Assembly (NCBI RefSeq): GCF_900112025.1
Contig: NZ_FOKL01000002.1
Coordinates: forward strand, 272,339-336,338
Length of the DNA stretch: 64,000 nucleotides
Direction: 5' to 3'
From: Janthinobacterium sp. 344
GTDB taxonomy: Bacteria > Pseudomonadota > Gammaproteobacteria > Burkholderiales > Burkholderiaceae_D
In this document: positions 53,124-63,450 of the stretch, piece after piece
Layout: each line of letters begins with the position of its first letter
Numbering within the stretch: position 1 is the first letter of the stretch
Program-made: the position numbers and the translations under genes
Notes under the pieces: generated by a model
The model's input: only the letters and a program-made list of their open reading frames with translations
Told to the model about the DNA's origin: nothing
Databases searched by the model: none

Positions 53124-54059
53124 ATGATTTCCAACGAGCGTTTTGCCGGCATCCGCGCCTTCGTGCAAGCCGTGGAGGCGGGCAGCTTTAGCCGCGCCGC
53201 GCAGCAACTGGGCATGTCGCCATCGAGCGTGGGCAAGGCCGTGGCGCGCCTGGAACGGCGGTTGGCCACGCGGCTGTTCCACCGCACCACGCGCAGCCTG
53301 TCGCTCACCGATGAGGGACTGGTCTTCCACGAAAGCTGCCTGCGCGCCTTGCGGGAACTGGAGCAGGCTGAAGCGGGCCTGGCCGAGCGCCGCGCCCAGC
53401 CCACGGGCCGCCTGCGCATCGCCATGCCCGTGCTGCTGGGGCGCGACTGGGTCATGCCCCAGCTGCTGCAACTGGCCGGCGACTATCCCGCCCTGTCCAT
53501 CGAGGCGCAGTTTTCCAACCGTGCCGTCGACTTTGCCGAGGAAGGCTGCGACCTGGCCGTGCGCATCGGCTTGCTGGAAGACAGCGCCCACCTGGCGGCG
53601 CGCCAGCTGGGGGTGCAGCGCCTGGTATTGTGCGCGGCGCCGGCCTACCTGGCACGACACGGCGTGCCCGCCACGCCCGGCGAGCTGGTGCAACACGCCT
53701 GCATCGGCACGTTGCGCGAGGGCGGGCTGGAAGCGTGGCAATTCCAGGATGGGCACGGCAAGCCCTACGGCGTGCCCGTCGCGGCGCGGCTGCGCCTGGG
53801 CCACCTGGAGGCCGTGGCGCAGGCGGCCCTGGCCGGCCATGGCCTGGCGCAGCTGCCGCGCTGGCTGGTGGCCGATGCCCTGGCCGACGGCCGCCTGCAC
53901 GCCGTGCTCGACGATTACGCGGGGCCGGGCCTGCCCCTGTATGCGGCCTGGCCCGCCACGCGCGCCATGACGGCACGCCTGCGCCTGGTCATCGACACCC
54001 TGCGCGCCAACGTCCCGCCCAGCCTGCAAGCGGCGCAAGCGGCGACCGGGCTGGCATAA
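53124..54059 (+). CDS. LysR family transcriptional regulator
   Basis: 311 residues: MISNERFAGIRAFVQAVEAG, then SFSRAAQQLGMSPSSVGKAV (helix-turn-helix) and LERRLATRLFHRTTRSLSLT. The effector domain includes RLRIAMPVLLGRDWVMPQLL and GCDLAVRIGLLEDSAHLAAR. GGAG six bases before the ATG at 53124 decides the start; the ATG at 53112 is an alternative. Divergent from the MFS gene it probably controls. A terminator follows immediately. Confidence 0.92.
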   Translation: MISNERFAGIRAFVQAVEAGSFSRAAQQLGMSPSSVGKAVARLERRLATRLFHRTTRSLSLTDEGLVFHESCLRALRELEQAEAGLAERRAQPTGRLRIAMPVLLGRDWVMPQLLQLAGDYPALSIEAQFSNRAVDFAEEGCDLAVRIGLLEDSAHLAARQLGVQRLVLCAAPAYLARHGVPATPGELVQHACIGTLREGGLEAWQFQDGHGKPYGVPVAARLRLGHLEAVAQAALAGHGLAQLPRWLVADALADGRLHAVLDDYAGPGLPLYAAWPATRAMTARLRLVIDTLRANVPPSLQAAQAATGLA

Positions 54060-54092
54060 AAAAACCCCGCGCGGCCGGTACCACGCGGGGTT
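54058..54092. terminator. Terminator after lysR, usable in both directions
   Basis: AACCCCGCG (54063-54071) pairs with CGCGGGGTT (54084-54092), 12-nt loop. An A-run (54059-54064) lies on the left, T-rich TTCTCTT on the right. Between convergent lysR and the HhH gene. Confidence 0.8.
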
Positions 54093-54144
54093 CTCTTGCA
54101 ATGCTGCGCGGCACCACCACGCAGCACGCTCTACGGCAAAACGC

Positions 54145-54828
54145 TTACTTTTTCTCGGCTTCCGCTTTCTTCGCGTCGGCCGCAGCCAGTTTCGCTTCCT
54201 TCTTCGCGGCGGCAGCGGCAGCCTTTGCTTCCTTCTTGGCAGCGGCAGCTTCCTTCTTCGTCTCGGCGGCCGTTTTCACGGTGGCGGCGCCATCGGCAGC
54301 GGCAGCGGCGGCAGGTACGGCAGCGGCCTTGGCAGCGGCGGCTTCTTTCTTGGCGGCAGCGGCGGCGGCCTTGGCTTCTTTCTTGGCGGCAGCAGCTTCT
54401 TTTTTCGTCTCAGCGGCCGTCTTGGCTGGCGCCGCAGCGGTGTCGGTCGCAGCAGCTGGCTTCGGTGCGGCTTCTTTCGCTGCAACTTCCTTCACAGCAG
54501 TTTCCTTTTTTGCCGGCGCCGCTTTCACCGCCGGCGCCGGTGCCGCCGGCGCGCCGGACTTGGCCTGGCCATTCACCTGCAAGCCCGCTTCCGACAGCTT
54601 CACGGCGCTTTTCGGGCCGATCCCCTTCACGCGGCTTTCGAAATCGGCCCAGTCCTTGAAGGCGCCGCCCTTGGCGCGCTCGTCCACGATGGCTTTCGAG
54701 GTGACGGGGCCGATGCCCTTGACGCTGTCGAGTGCCGCCTGGTCCGCCTTGTTGACGTCGACCTGGGCAAACGCAAAGCCCATCGTCGCGATCAGGGTGG
54801 CGATGGCCAGCAGTATTTTTTTAAACAT
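54145..54828 (-). CDS. ComEA-like helix-hairpin-helix protein with histone H1-like Lys/Ala tail
   Basis: 227 residues: signal peptide (MFKKILLAIATLIATMGFAF), then a ComEA-type DNA-binding module with two HhH motifs, VKGIGPVTSKAI (37-48) and VKGIGPKSAVKL (68-79). A 140-residue Ala/Lys/Glu tail follows. The tail contains a near-exact duplication (residues about 136-163 and 185-212, KTAAETKKEAAAAKKEAKAA in both). GGAGAG lies before the ATG. ComEA pulls transforming DNA into the periplasm; the H1-like tail would add strong DNA binding. Also possible: a general DNA- or polyanion-binding envelope protein. Confidence 0.85.
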   Translation of the reverse strand: MFKKILLAIATLIATMGFAFAQVDVNKADQAALDSVKGIGPVTSKAIVDERAKGGAFKDWADFESRVKGIGPKSAVKLSEAGLQVNGQAKSGAPAAPAPAVKAAPAKKETAVKEVAAKEAAPKPAAATDTAAAPAKTAAETKKEAAAAKKEAKAAAAAAKKEAAAAKAAAVPAAAAAADGAATVKTAAETKKEAAAAKKEAKAAAAAAKKEAKLAAADAKKAEAEKK

Positions 54829-54983
54829 GGGTATCTCTCCGTGATGTGGTTTCAAGGTGACTCGAACGCAAGGGAGGAACAGCGCCTTAACGGCTTTAAC
54901 GGCTGGGACGTGATACGGTTGACAAGACAGGAAGACAAAGCCTGCGCCAGATCAAACCCGGCTGGCGCAGGCGCAACTGCAGT

Positions 54984-55928
54984 TTATTGCGGGAACAGCT
55001 CGTCGCGGGTCACGGTGGCCGTGCCCAGTTTGCCGACGACAATGCCGCCGGCGCGGTTGGCCGTGCGCACGGCGTCGCTCAGGCTCATGCCGGCGCCCAG
55101 CATGGCCGCCATGGTGGCGATCACCGTGTCGCCGGCGCCCGAGACGTCGAACACTTCGCGCGCATCGGTGGGCATGTGCAGCACGTCATCGGCCGTGTAC
55201 AAGCTCATGCCCTCTTCCGAACGGGTCAGCAGCAAGGCTTCCAGGCCCAGCTGCGCGCGCACCTGCTGCGCGCGCTCCGTGAGCTGCTCTTCCGTGCTCC
55301 AGTTGCCGATCACGCGGCGCAGTTCCGATTTATTCGGAGTGAGCACTGACGCCCCCGTATAGCGGCTGAAATCATCGCCTTTCGGATCGACCATGACGAT
55401 CTTGCCGGCGGCGCGGGCCGCCTTGATCATCTCGGCCACGTTCACCAGGCTGCCCTTGGCGTAGTCGGACAGGATCACCACGTCATAGCTGGGCAGCAGC
55501 GCATTGAACTGCTTGAGCTTGTCGCGCAGCACGGTATCGCTGGGCGCATCCTCGAAATCGATGCGCAGCATCTGCTGCTGGCGGCCGATCACGCGCAGCT
55601 TGATGATGGTGGAAATGGCCGCATCGCGCTGCAGGTAGCTGTGGATGCCGCCGCCTTCGAGCAGGCGCTCGACCTGGCTGCCGGCCTCGTCGTCGCCGAC
55701 CACGCCCAGCAAGCTCGTCTTCGCGCCCAGCGCGGCCGCGTTGCGCGCCACGTTGGCCGCGCCGCCCAGGCGCTCTTCGCGCTTTTCGATGCGCACGATG
55801 GGCACCGGCGCTTCCGGCGAGATACGGCTGACATCACCGAACCAGTAGCGGTCCAGCATCACATCGCCCACCACCAGCAGGCGCACCTGGGCCAGCGCGG
55901 CGGCCGCCGTCAAGTCACGGGCGCTCAT
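54984..55928 (-). CDS. rfaE1: D-glycero-beta-D-manno-heptose-7-phosphate kinase (RfaE1 / HldE N-terminal type)
   Basis: Phosphorylates heptose 7-phosphate at C1 on the way to ADP-heptose for the LPS core. 314 residues, pfkB-family: [60 protein letters not shown] and the anion-hole motif [19 protein letters not shown]. Length matches the kinase domain alone; the cytidylyltransferase half of E. coli HldE is absent here and must be a separate gene. Overlaps ugd by 4 bp. Confidence 0.93.
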   Translation of the reverse strand: MSARDLTAAAALAQVRLLVVGDVMLDRYWFGDVSRISPEAPVPIVRIEKREERLGGAANVARNAAALGAKTSLLGVVGDDEAGSQVERLLEGGGIHSYLQRDAAISTIIKLRVIGRQQQMLRIDFEDAPSDTVLRDKLKQFNALLPSYDVVILSDYAKGSLVNVAEMIKAARAAGKIVMVDPKGDDFSRYTGASVLTPNKSELRRVIGNWSTEEQLTERAQQVRAQLGLEALLLTRSEEGMSLYTADDVLHMPTDAREVFDVSGAGDTVIATMAAMLGAGMSLSDAVRTANRAGGIVVGKLGTATVTRDELFPQ

Positions 55929-57292
55929 GCGCGCGTCAGGATCGAGCGACCGATCCCGTGGTATTCGATGCCATTCTCGGCCATGACGGCCGGCTCGAAC
56001 AGGTTGCGGCCGTCAAAGATCACGGCTTCCTTCAGGCGCGCCTTGATCTGCTCGAAATCGGGGCTGCGGAAGGCTTTCCATTCGGTCACGATGGCCAGCG
56101 CATCGGCCTGCGTCAGCGCATCCTGCGGGCTGTCGGCGAAGCGCACCTTGGCCAGTTGCTCCGGCGTCAAGTCCAGCTCCAGCACGCGGCGCGCTTCCAT
56201 CATGGCGACCGGATCGTAGACGGCCACCGTGGCGCCGCGCTGCAACAGGTCGGCCAGCAGCACGCGCGCCGACGCTTCGCGCATGTCATCCGTATTCGGC
56301 TTGAAGGCCAGGCCCCACACGGCGAAATGCCGGCCCGTCAAGTCCGCGCCGAAACGCTTGACCACCTTGCCGCCGAGGATATGTTTCTGCTTGTCATTGA
56401 CCGCTTCCACGGCGCGCAGGATCAGCAATTCCTGGCCGTGGCCGCGTGCCGTGCGCTCGAGCGCCTGCACGTCTTTCGGGAAGCAGGAACCGCCGTAGCC
56501 GCAACCGGCGTACAGGAAGCTGTGGCCGATGCGCGGGTCCGAACCGATGCCGTGGCGCACGGCTTCGATATCGACGCCCACCTTGTCGGCCAGGTTCGCC
56601 AGTTCATTCATGAACGAGATGCGCGTGGCCAGCATGGCGTTGGCCGCATATTTCGTGAACTCGGCCGAGCGCACGTCCATCCAGTAGGTGCGTTCGTGGT
56701 TGCGGTTGAACGGCGCGTACAGGCTTTTCAGCAAGTCGCGCGCGCGCTCGCCGTCCGGCGTGGCATCGACGCCGATGACGATGCGGTCCGGGCGCATGAA
56801 GTCTTCGACGGCCGCGCCTTCCTTGAGGAATTCCGGGTTCGACGCCACCGAGAACGCGGTGGCCACGCCGCGCGCGTCCAGCTCGCCCTGGATGGCGGCG
56901 CGCACTTTTTCCGCCGTGCCGACGGGCACGGTCGACTTGTCGACGATAACCTTGAAGTCGCTCATGTACTTGCCGATGCCGCGCGCGGCGGCCAGCACGT
57001 ATTGCAGGTCGGCCGAACCGTCTTCATCGGGCGGCGTGCCGACGGCGATGAATTGCATCACGCCATGCGCGGCCGCCGCTTCCACGTCGGTGGAGAAGGT
57101 CATGCGGCCGGCGGCGCGGTTGCGCGCCACGACTTCTTCCAGGCCCGGTTCATGGATGGGGATGCCGCCGCTGTTGAGCAAGGCGACCTTGTGTGCGTCC
57201 AGGTCGAGGCAAAAGACGTCGTTGCCCAGTTCCGCCAGGCAGGCGCCCGTCACGAGGCCCACATAGCCCGTGCCGATAATGGTGATTTTCAT
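55925..57292 (-). CDS. ugd: UDP-glucose 6-dehydrogenase
   Basis: Makes UDP-glucuronate for polysaccharide or lipid A modification. 455 residues: NAD-binding [20 protein letters not shown], substrate Lys/Asn in [20 protein letters not shown], catalytic Cys in [17 protein letters not shown], and the C-terminal [17 protein letters not shown]. The start at 57292 is chosen because the protein begins with the Rossmann strand. It overlaps rfaE1 by 4 bp and follows lapB by 78 bp; co-transcription is likely. Confidence 0.95.
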   Translation of the reverse strand: MKITIIGTGYVGLVTGACLAELGNDVFCLDLDAHKVALLNSGGIPIHEPGLEEVVARNRAAGRMTFSTDVEAAAAHGVMQFIAVGTPPDEDGSADLQYVLAAARGIGKYMSDFKVIVDKSTVPVGTAEKVRAAIQGELDARGVATAFSVASNPEFLKEGAAVEDFMRPDRIVIGVDATPDGERARDLLKSLYAPFNRNHERTYWMDVRSAEFTKYAANAMLATRISFMNELANLADKVGVDIEAVRHGIGSDPRIGHSFLYAGCGYGGSCFPKDVQALERTARGHGQELLILRAVEAVNDKQKHILGGKVVKRFGADLTGRHFAVWGLAFKPNTDDMREASARVLLADLLQRGATVAVYDPVAMMEARRVLELDLTPEQLAKVRFADSPQDALTQADALAIVTEWKAFRSPDFEQIKARLKEAVIFDGRNLFEPAVMAENGIEYHGIGRSILTRA

Positions 57293-57370
57293 GGTTGTGC
57301 CGTATTTCTGAAATATAGGTGTTACATACGAGTACACGCCACGTTGCGCGGGGCAAGGTGGCGTGTCGGG

Positions 57371-58546
57371 TTAATTCATGACGTTGAGCTCTTCGGTACG
57401 GCGTGGTGGATAGGTTTCCCACTTGTTGCAGCCCGGGCAGTGCCAGTAGAACTGGCGCGCCTTGAAGCCGCAGTGGCTGCACTGGTAGCGGGCCAGCTTT
57501 TGCGTGTAGCCGTGCACCAGGTTTTTCACCATCGACAGCTCGGACCAGATGGCGGCCGGCGCATCCATCATGCGCGCTTCCAGCAGTTTATCGAGGCCCA
57601 GCAGGGTCGGCGTGCGGCGCAGTTCCGCGCTGACCAGCTGCTTCGCCGCTTCCACGCCATCGAGTTCGATGACGGCCTTGAAGACGACTTCGATCAGGTC
57701 GATCGACGACGCCTCTTCCAGGTAGGAGCGCAGCAGGTTGACGCCTTCCTGCGGGCGGCCCACTTTCGTGTAGCCATCCATCAGGCGCTGCGCCACCAGG
57801 GCCACGTGCGGCACGCTTTGCTGCTCCACGCGGCGCCAGGTGGTCAGCGCGCCTTCCACGTCGCCGCGCGCCAGCAGCACGTCACCCGTCAGGATGGTGG
57901 CGCGCACGCTCTTGCGGTCCGTCTGCAGGGCTTTTTCCAGCAGCGGCATGGCTTCGTCCGGCTTCAGGTGCACCAGCGCGTCATGCGCCAGTTCGCAATA
58001 GAACTGGGCGATTTCCTTCTGGCGCGCGCCGGCGCCCGATTCCTGCAGGCCCACGGCCGCTTCGATGGCGCGTGGCCATTCCTTTTCGCGCTGGTAGATT
58101 TCCAGCAGCGCGCGGCGCGCCTGGGCCGCATACTGCGTATCGACCAGGCCATTGAAGGTTTCTTCGGCGCGGTCCAGCAGGCCCGCCTTCAGGTAATCCA
58201 TGCCCAGTTCGTAGGCGGCGTGGCCTTGCTGCTCCAGCGGCAGGTCGGGACGCGCCAGCAGGTTTTGGTGCACGCGGATGGCGCGCTCCGTCTCGCCCCG
58301 GCGGCGGAACAGATTGCCCAGCGCAAAGTGCATGTCGGCCGATTCCGGGTCCAGCTTGACCACTTCGATGAAGGCATCGATGGCCTTGTCGTGCTGTTCA
58401 TTGAGCAGGAAGTTCAAGCCCTTGAAGTAATTGCGCGGCAGGCTGCGCGATTCCGACACCAGTTGATGGATGTCGACGCGCGCGGCAATCCAGCCCAGTG
58501 CGAAAAACACGGGAATACCCAAGAGCCACCAGAGTTCAATATCCAT
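57371..58546 (-). CDS. lapB: LPS assembly protein LapB (YciM), TPR protein with rubredoxin-like C-terminus
   Basis: 391 residues: N-terminal membrane anchor (LWWLLGIPVFFALGWIAARV), about six to eight TPR repeats (LNFLLNEQHDKAIDAFIEVV; MHFALGNLFRRRGETERAIR) and a C-terminal zinc or iron knuckle, YQCSHCGFKARQFYWHCPGC. LapB with FtsH adjusts LpxC levels, so it balances LPS synthesis against phospholipids. Preceded by lapA, usual order. Confidence 0.94.
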   Translation of the reverse strand: MDIELWWLLGIPVFFALGWIAARVDIHQLVSESRSLPRNYFKGLNFLLNEQHDKAIDAFIEVVKLDPESADMHFALGNLFRRRGETERAIRVHQNLLARPDLPLEQQGHAAYELGMDYLKAGLLDRAEETFNGLVDTQYAAQARRALLEIYQREKEWPRAIEAAVGLQESGAGARQKEIAQFYCELAHDALVHLKPDEAMPLLEKALQTDRKSVRATILTGDVLLARGDVEGALTTWRRVEQQSVPHVALVAQRLMDGYTKVGRPQEGVNLLRSYLEEASSIDLIEVVFKAVIELDGVEAAKQLVSAELRRTPTLLGLDKLLEARMMDAPAAIWSELSMVKNLVHGYTQKLARYQCSHCGFKARQFYWHCPGCNKWETYPPRRTEELNVMN

Positions 58547-58591
58547 GCGTTTGTTTTTATTCGAGTAAGAAGATAGGAGCGGCGGCGCCGC

Positions 58592-58894
58592 TTATTGCGC
58601 GGTCACGCTGTCCGGTTGTGGCTGGACATTGCTGGCCACGCCAACGGTCTGCAGTGCGGCGATCGTGGTTTTTTGCTTGCTCGCCTCGCGGCGGTGACGG
58701 AACACGGTCGGCGTCAGGGCCAGCACGCCCAGGCTGGCGCCGGCGACAAAAAAGCCCAGCAGCATCAGGACCAGGGGACCACGGATTTCATAATTGAGGA
58801 ATACATGCAGGTCGACAACCTGCGCATTCTTCAGCGCAAAACTGAAGAACAGGACGAAAAGAACACAGCCAACGATGGTGGAGATGATTTTCAT
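58592..58894 (-). CDS. lapA: LapA (DUF1049) inner-membrane protein
   Basis: 100 residues: two membrane helices (ISTIVGCVLFVLFFSFALKN; GPLVLMLLGFFVAGASLGVL) around a short periplasmic loop QVVDLHVFLNYEIR, then a basic cytoplasmic tail. Matches DUF1049/LapA. Start at 58894 by analogy with the family. Co-transcribed with lapB (45 bp gap). Confidence 0.9.
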   Translation of the reverse strand: MKIISTIVGCVLFVLFFSFALKNAQVVDLHVFLNYEIRGPLVLMLLGFFVAGASLGVLALTPTVFRHRREASKQKTTIAALQTVGVASNVQPQPDSVTAQ

Positions 58895-58956
58895 CGATAC
58901 GCCCAGAAAGTACAAAAAATGCCGTATGGCACAACCTTGGAATGCCTGGCAGAAGC

Positions 58957-59046
58957 GTAGCGAGCGTCAGTGATTTGTGGCCAAGAAGCGCAACCGTACT
59001 GAAGTACGGTGAGCATCGCCGGCCGCAAAGCGCGACGCGCAGTAGC
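58957..59046. repeat. Dispersed element with hairpin, copy B
   Basis: Partner of the 43497-43600 element. Hairpin ACCGTACT (58993-59000), loop GA, AGTACGGT (59003-59010). One base pair is A-T here and G-C in copy A, so pairing is kept despite both bases changing. Lies between ihfB and lapA. Confidence 0.8.
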
Positions 59047-59073
59047 TTATGTCAGGTATTCTCAGCATATTAA

Positions 59074-59104
59074 CAAAAAAAAGCGGCATCCAAGGACGCC
59101 GCTT
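59074..59104 (-). terminator. Terminator of ihfB
   Basis: AAGCGGC (59081-59087) pairs with GCCGCTT (59098-59104), 10-nt loop; a run of A (59075-59082) becomes U on the minus strand. Sits 25 bp after the ihfB stop, so lapA probably needs its own promoter or readthrough. Confidence 0.75.
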
Positions 59105-59128
59105 TCTATGTCGCCTTCCAGCAGACGA

Positions 59129-59434
59129 TTAATCCTCGATGATCGGTTGTCCGACCATCGCGTCCACCCGCTCGCGCAACTGTTTGCCCGGCTTGAAGTG
59201 CGGGACCCGTTTTTCAGGAACCATCACCTTGTCGCCGGATTTCGGGTTGCGGCCGATGCGCGGGGGCCTGCTGTTCAGGGCAAAACTGCCAAAACCGCGG
59301 ATCTCGATGCGCTGACCCGTCGCCAGGGCGTTGGTCATCGCATCGAGAATGGTCTTGACGGCATACTCCGCATCTTTCGCCACCAGCTGAGAATAACGCT
59401 CAGCGAGGCGGTTGATCAGCTCGGACTTTGTCAT
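59129..59434 (-). CDS. ihfB: Integration host factor beta subunit
   Basis: DNA-bending nucleoid protein that pairs with IhfA. 101 residues: [40 protein letters not shown] and the DNA-arm [20 protein letters not shown] with [20 protein letters not shown]. Length matches IhfB rather than HU. It lies 20 bp after rpsA, the conserved order. Terminator follows. Confidence 0.96.
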   Translation of the reverse strand: MTKSELINRLAERYSQLVAKDAEYAVKTILDAMTNALATGQRIEIRGFGSFALNSRPPRIGRNPKSGDKVMVPEKRVPHFKPGKQLRERVDAMVGQPIIED

Positions 59435-59454
59435 CTGCCAGTATCCGCGAAGTC

Positions 59455-61167
59455 TTAGTTCTTGTTATCGAACTTAGCTTTCAACAAGGCGCCCAGGCTG
59501 GTGGTGCCCGAAGCTGCGTTGTTGTCGGTCGCTGCCATCTTCTGCATGGCTTCCTGGGTTTCCACGTTGTCTTTCGCTTTGATCGACAGTTGGATACCAC
59601 GGGCTTTGCGGTCGATGTTCAAGACCATTGCTTCAACGGTGTCGCCGACTTTCAGGTGCGTACCAGCATCTTCAACGCGGTCGCGCGAGATTTCGGAAGC
59701 GCGCAGGTAGCCTTCAACTTCTTCGGACAGTTGGATCACGGCGCCTTTAGGCTCAACCGATTTAACGGTACCGGTTACCAGCGAGCCTTTGTCGTTCATG
59801 GCTGCGAAGTTGTTGAATGGATCACCTTCCAGTTGCTTGACGCCCAGGGAAACGCGCTCGCGCTCAACGTCGATGGCCAGAACGATGGCTTCCAGTTCGT
59901 CACCTTTCTTGAAGCGACGCACGGCTTCTTCGCCGGTTTCGGTCCAGGACAGGTCGGACAGGTGCACCAGACCGTCGATGTTGCCGGCCAGGCCGATGAA
60001 CACGCCGAAGTCGGTGATCGATTTGATCGCGCCGCGGACTTTGTCACCTTTCTTATGGGTAACACCGAAGTCGTCCCATGGGTTGGCTTTGCACTGTTTC
60101 ATGCCCAGCGAAATACGACGACGCTCTTCGTCGATTTCCAGAACCATCACTTCTACTTCGTCGCCCAGTTGGACAACTTTGTTAGGAGCAACGTTTTTGT
60201 TCGTCCAGTCCATTTCGGAAACGTGTACCAGACCTTCGATACCCTGTTCCACTTCAACGAACGCGCCGTAGTCGGTCAGGTTCGTTACTTTACCGAACAG
60301 ACGGGTGCTTTGTGGGTAACGACGGGACAGACCGGTCCAAGGATCGTCGCCCAGTTGTTTCACGCCCAGCGAAACACGGTTTTTCTCTTGATCGTACTTC
60401 AGGACCTTGGCGGTGATTTCCTGGCCAACCGTCAACACTTCCGACGGGTGACGTACACGGCGCCATGCCAGGTCGGTGATGTGCAGCAGGCCATCGATAC
60501 CGCCCAGATCCACGAACGCGCCGTAGTCGGTGATATTTTTGACGACGCCGGTCACGACCGTGCCTTCTTTCAGCGTTTCCATCAGTTTCTGACGCTCTTC
60601 GCCCATCGACGCTTCGATGACGGCGCGGCGGGACAGAACCACGTTGTTACGCTTGCGATCCAGCTTGATCACTTTGAATTCGAGGGTTTTGCCTTCGAAT
60701 GGGGTGGTGTCTTTGACAGGACGGGTATCAACCAGCGAGCCCGGCAGGAATGCGCGGATGCCGTTGGTCAACACGGTCAGACCGCCTTTGACTTTACCAT
60801 TGACGGTACCGACGACGATTTCGCCCGATTCCATCGCTTTTTCCAGAGCCAGCCACGAAGCCAGACGCTTGGCTTTATCGCGCGACAGGATGGTATCGCC
60901 GAAACCGTTTTCCAGCGATTCGATCGCCACGGAAACGAAGTCACCAACTTTGACTTCCAGTTCGCCGTGGTCGTTCTTGAATTCTTCGACAGGGATGAAT
61001 GCTTCGGATTTGAGGCCGGCGTTGACGATCACGAAATTGTGGTCGAGGCGCACGACTTCAGCGGAAATAACTTCGCCGGAGCGCATATCTTGACGCGACA
61101 ACGATTCCTCGAAGAGCGCAGCAAAACTTTCCATACCGGTAGATTCGTTAGTTGTAACAGTAGACAT
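59455..61167 (-). CDS. rpsA: 30S ribosomal protein S1
   Basis: Binds mRNA leaders on the small subunit. 570 residues with six S1 repeats; clear ones are [40 protein letters not shown] and [20 protein letters not shown]. Length is standard for proteobacteria. The start at 61167 ([15 protein letters not shown]) is preferred; MNPM nine bases upstream is possible. No Shine-Dalgarno is seen, as is common for rpsA, which is autoregulated at its leader. The coding region is noticeably richer in plain codons than its neighbours, as in highly expressed genes. Confidence 0.97.
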   Translation of the reverse strand: MSTVTTNESTGMESFAALFEESLSRQDMRSGEVISAEVVRLDHNFVIVNAGLKSEAFIPVEEFKNDHGELEVKVGDFVSVAIESLENGFGDTILSRDKAKRLASWLALEKAMESGEIVVGTVNGKVKGGLTVLTNGIRAFLPGSLVDTRPVKDTTPFEGKTLEFKVIKLDRKRNNVVLSRRAVIEASMGEERQKLMETLKEGTVVTGVVKNITDYGAFVDLGGIDGLLHITDLAWRRVRHPSEVLTVGQEITAKVLKYDQEKNRVSLGVKQLGDDPWTGLSRRYPQSTRLFGKVTNLTDYGAFVEVEQGIEGLVHVSEMDWTNKNVAPNKVVQLGDEVEVMVLEIDEERRRISLGMKQCKANPWDDFGVTHKKGDKVRGAIKSITDFGVFIGLAGNIDGLVHLSDLSWTETGEEAVRRFKKGDELEAIVLAIDVERERVSLGVKQLEGDPFNNFAAMNDKGSLVTGTVKSVEPKGAVIQLSEEVEGYLRASEISRDRVEDAGTHLKVGDTVEAMVLNIDRKARGIQLSIKAKDNVETQEAMQKMAATDNNAASGTTSLGALLKAKFDNKN

Positions 61168-61299
61168 AGGGTTCACACAGGTTATCCAGCAGAGATCGCA
61201 CGATGCGACTTAAACTGGGTTAGGTTTTTGACACACCCGGACAGGCCAGGAGCCGTCAACGGGCACCACATGGCATGCACTACACATCAATACACACCA

Positions 61300-61335
61300 T
61301 TTTGCTACTTATTTTGCTGCTTATTTTGCAACTGC
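61300..61335. repeat. 12-bp tandem repeat carrying the cmk stop codon
   Basis: TTTTGCTACTTA (61300-61311), TTTTGCTGCTTA (61312-61323) and the diverged TTTTGCAACTGC (61324-61335). On the minus strand each unit reads GCA AAA with a TAA in two of them, so the cmk stop lies in a repeat unit and is backed up by a second in-frame stop. Confidence 0.8.
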
Positions 61336-61989
61336 GGCATACCATTTCAACACGGTTTCAACGGCTTCATCCGCCGTCATGGCCGAGGTATCGAGGACAT
61401 GCGCCCCTTCCGCGGGGACCAGCGGCGCAATCGCACGGTGAGTATCACGTTCGTCCCGCGCCTGCAAATCCATCAGAAGGTCTTCCATATTAGCAGAAAA
61501 ACCCTTGTCTATCAATTGCTTGTAGCGCCGTTGCGCGCGCGCCTCGACGCTGGCCGTGAGGAACACCTTCAATTGGGCATGCGGGAAGATCACCGTGCCC
61601 ATGTCGCGCCCGTCGGCCACCAGGCCCGGCGTCTTGCGAAAACCCAGCTGCAAACCGACCAGGGCCTGGCGCACCGTTGGCAATACGGCAATTTTCGACG
61701 CCGTATTGCCCACTTCTTCGGCACGGATCTGCTCGGTGACGTTTTCCTGGGCCAGCAGGATTTCGCCGCCCGCAAAGTGGCACTGCAGATGTTCGGCCAG
61801 CTTGGCCAGCGCGTGCTCGTCGCGCAAGTCCGTGCCGCGGCGCAGCGCGCTCAAGGCCGTCAGGCGGTACAGCGCGCCCGAATCGAGGTAATGAAAGCCC
61901 AGCTTGTCGGCCACGCGGTGCGCCACCGTGCCCTTGCCGGAAGCGGTGGGGCCGTCGATGGCGATGACTGGGATGTTGGAGGTCGGCAT
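61321..61989 (-). CDS. cmk: Cytidylate kinase
   Basis: Phosphorylates CMP and dCMP. 222 residues: P-loop [20 protein letters not shown] (about 11-30), [32 protein letters not shown], and [20 protein letters not shown] with the Arg pairs of the LID. Between aroA and rpsA, its normal place. The stop is in a small 12-bp repeat. Confidence 0.96.
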   Translation of the reverse strand: MPTSNIPVIAIDGPTASGKGTVAHRVADKLGFHYLDSGALYRLTALSALRRGTDLRDEHALAKLAEHLQCHFAGGEILLAQENVTEQIRAEEVGNTASKIAVLPTVRQALVGLQLGFRKTPGLVADGRDMGTVIFPHAQLKVFLTASVEARAQRRYKQLIDKGFSANMEDLLMDLQARDERDTHRAIAPLVPAEGAHVLDTSAMTADEAVETVLKWYAAVAK

Positions 61990-62010
61990 TATTTTGTCAG
62001 TAAAAAACTG

Positions 62011-62071
62011 AACCCCAAATCAGAGCCGGGGTCAGACCCTGAGGGTCTGACCCCAGATTTCGTTTGGGGTT
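62011..62071. repeat. Dispersed GGGGTCAGACC hairpin element, copy 3
   Basis: Nested palindrome: GGGGTCAGACCCT (62028-62040) with AGGGTCTGACCCC (62042-62054), and outer arms AACCCCAAA (62011-62019) with TTTGGGGTT (62063-62071). Lies between the aroA stop and the cmk start and could reduce readthrough. Confidence 0.88.
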
Positions 62072-62076
62072 ACTGG

Positions 62077-63432
62077 TTAAATCAAAGTGTCCTTGGCAAT
62101 CCCCGCGAACGCGGCAAAATACTCGGGGAAGGTCTTGGCCACGCATTTCGGGTCGTTGATGCGCATTTCATTGCCGCGGCGCGCGGCGCCATCGAGCGAG
62201 GCGAGCGAGAAGCACATGGCCATGCGGTGGTCGTCATACGTGTCGATGGTGGCCGCCTGGATCTCGGCCGGCGGCGTCACGCGCAGGTAGTCCGCGCCCT
62301 CTTCCACGTCCGCGCCCAGCTTGCGCAATTCGGTCGCCATGGCGGCCAGGCGGTCCGTTTCCTTCACCCTCCAGCTGGCGATATTGCGCAAGGTGCTCGT
62401 GCCATCCGCGTACAGGGCGGCCACGGCGATCGTCATGGCCGCGTCGGGAATGTGGTTGAAATCCATGTCGACGGCTTTCAACGGGCCGTTCGAGCGCGCC
62501 TCGATCCAGTTTTCGCCCATGGTGATGGTCGCGCCCATCTGCTGCAGCGCTTCGACGAAGCGCACGTCGCCCTGGATGCTGTCGCGTCCCACGCCTTCCA
62601 CGCGCACGGGACCGCCGCCGATGGCGCCGGCCGCCAGGAAGTACGACGCCGACGAGGCATCGCCTTCGACGTGGATGGTGCCCGGGCTCTGGTACTGCTG
62701 GCCCGGCTGCACGGTGAACGACTGCCAGCCGTCATGCTCGACCGTCACGCCGAAACGGCGCATCAGGTTCAGCGTGATCTCGATGTACGGCTTGGAAATG
62801 AGCTCGCCCGTCACATCGATGGTCACGGCATGGTCGCGCGCCATCAGCGGCGCCACCATCAAGAGGGCCGTCAGGAACTGGCTCGACACGTTGCCGCGCA
62901 CGGCGATGCGCTGCGCGTGGATGTGGCCACGGCGGATGCGCAGCGGCGGGAAGCCCTGCTCGCCCGTGTATTCGATCTGCGTGCCGACGGCGTTCAGCGC
63001 GTCGACCAGGTCGCCGATGGGGCGTTCGTGCATGCGCGACACGCCGTGCAGGGTGTAGTCGCCGCCGATCACGGCCAGCGCCGCCGTCAGCGGGCGGATG
63101 GCCGTGCCGGCATTGCCCATGAAGAGGTCCGCCGCGTGGTGCGGGAAGACGCCGCCGCAGCCTTCCACGTGGTGGATCTGGTGGGCGGTGGCCGGGTCGC
63201 CCTGCAGCTCGTCCTGCGTCCATTTCACGCCCAGCGACGTCAACGCCGTGAGCATGACGAAGGTGTCGTCGGAAGCGAGCAGATCGACGATCTTGGTCGT
63301 GCCCTTGGCCAGCGCGGCCAGCAGCAGCACGCGGTTGGAAATGCTTTTCGAGCCGGGCAGACGCACCGTGCCTTCGACATGCATCACCGGTTTCAAATCG
63401 ATATGGTGGGGGTAGTGCTTGGTCTGGGTCAT
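62077..63432 (-). CDS. aroA: 3-phosphoshikimate 1-carboxyvinyltransferase (EPSP synthase)
   Basis: Sixth step of the shikimate pathway. 451 residues: [20 protein letters not shown] (PEP/shikimate site), [55 protein letters not shown] and [16 protein letters not shown] with the C-terminal Lys/Arg site. Residues look like a class I enzyme. Follows tyrA by 18 bp; same unit. Confidence 0.96.
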   Translation of the reverse strand: MTQTKHYPHHIDLKPVMHVEGTVRLPGSKSISNRVLLLAALAKGTTKIVDLLASDDTFVMLTALTSLGVKWTQDELQGDPATAHQIHHVEGCGGVFPHHAADLFMGNAGTAIRPLTAALAVIGGDYTLHGVSRMHERPIGDLVDALNAVGTQIEYTGEQGFPPLRIRRGHIHAQRIAVRGNVSSQFLTALLMVAPLMARDHAVTIDVTGELISKPYIEITLNLMRRFGVTVEHDGWQSFTVQPGQQYQSPGTIHVEGDASSASYFLAAGAIGGGPVRVEGVGRDSIQGDVRFVEALQQMGATITMGENWIEARSNGPLKAVDMDFNHIPDAAMTIAVAALYADGTSTLRNIASWRVKETDRLAAMATELRKLGADVEEGADYLRVTPPAEIQAATIDTYDDHRMAMCFSLASLDGAARRGNEMRINDPKCVAKTFPEYFAAFAGIAKDTLI

Positions 63433-63450
63433 GCTGGATTCCTTGAATAT

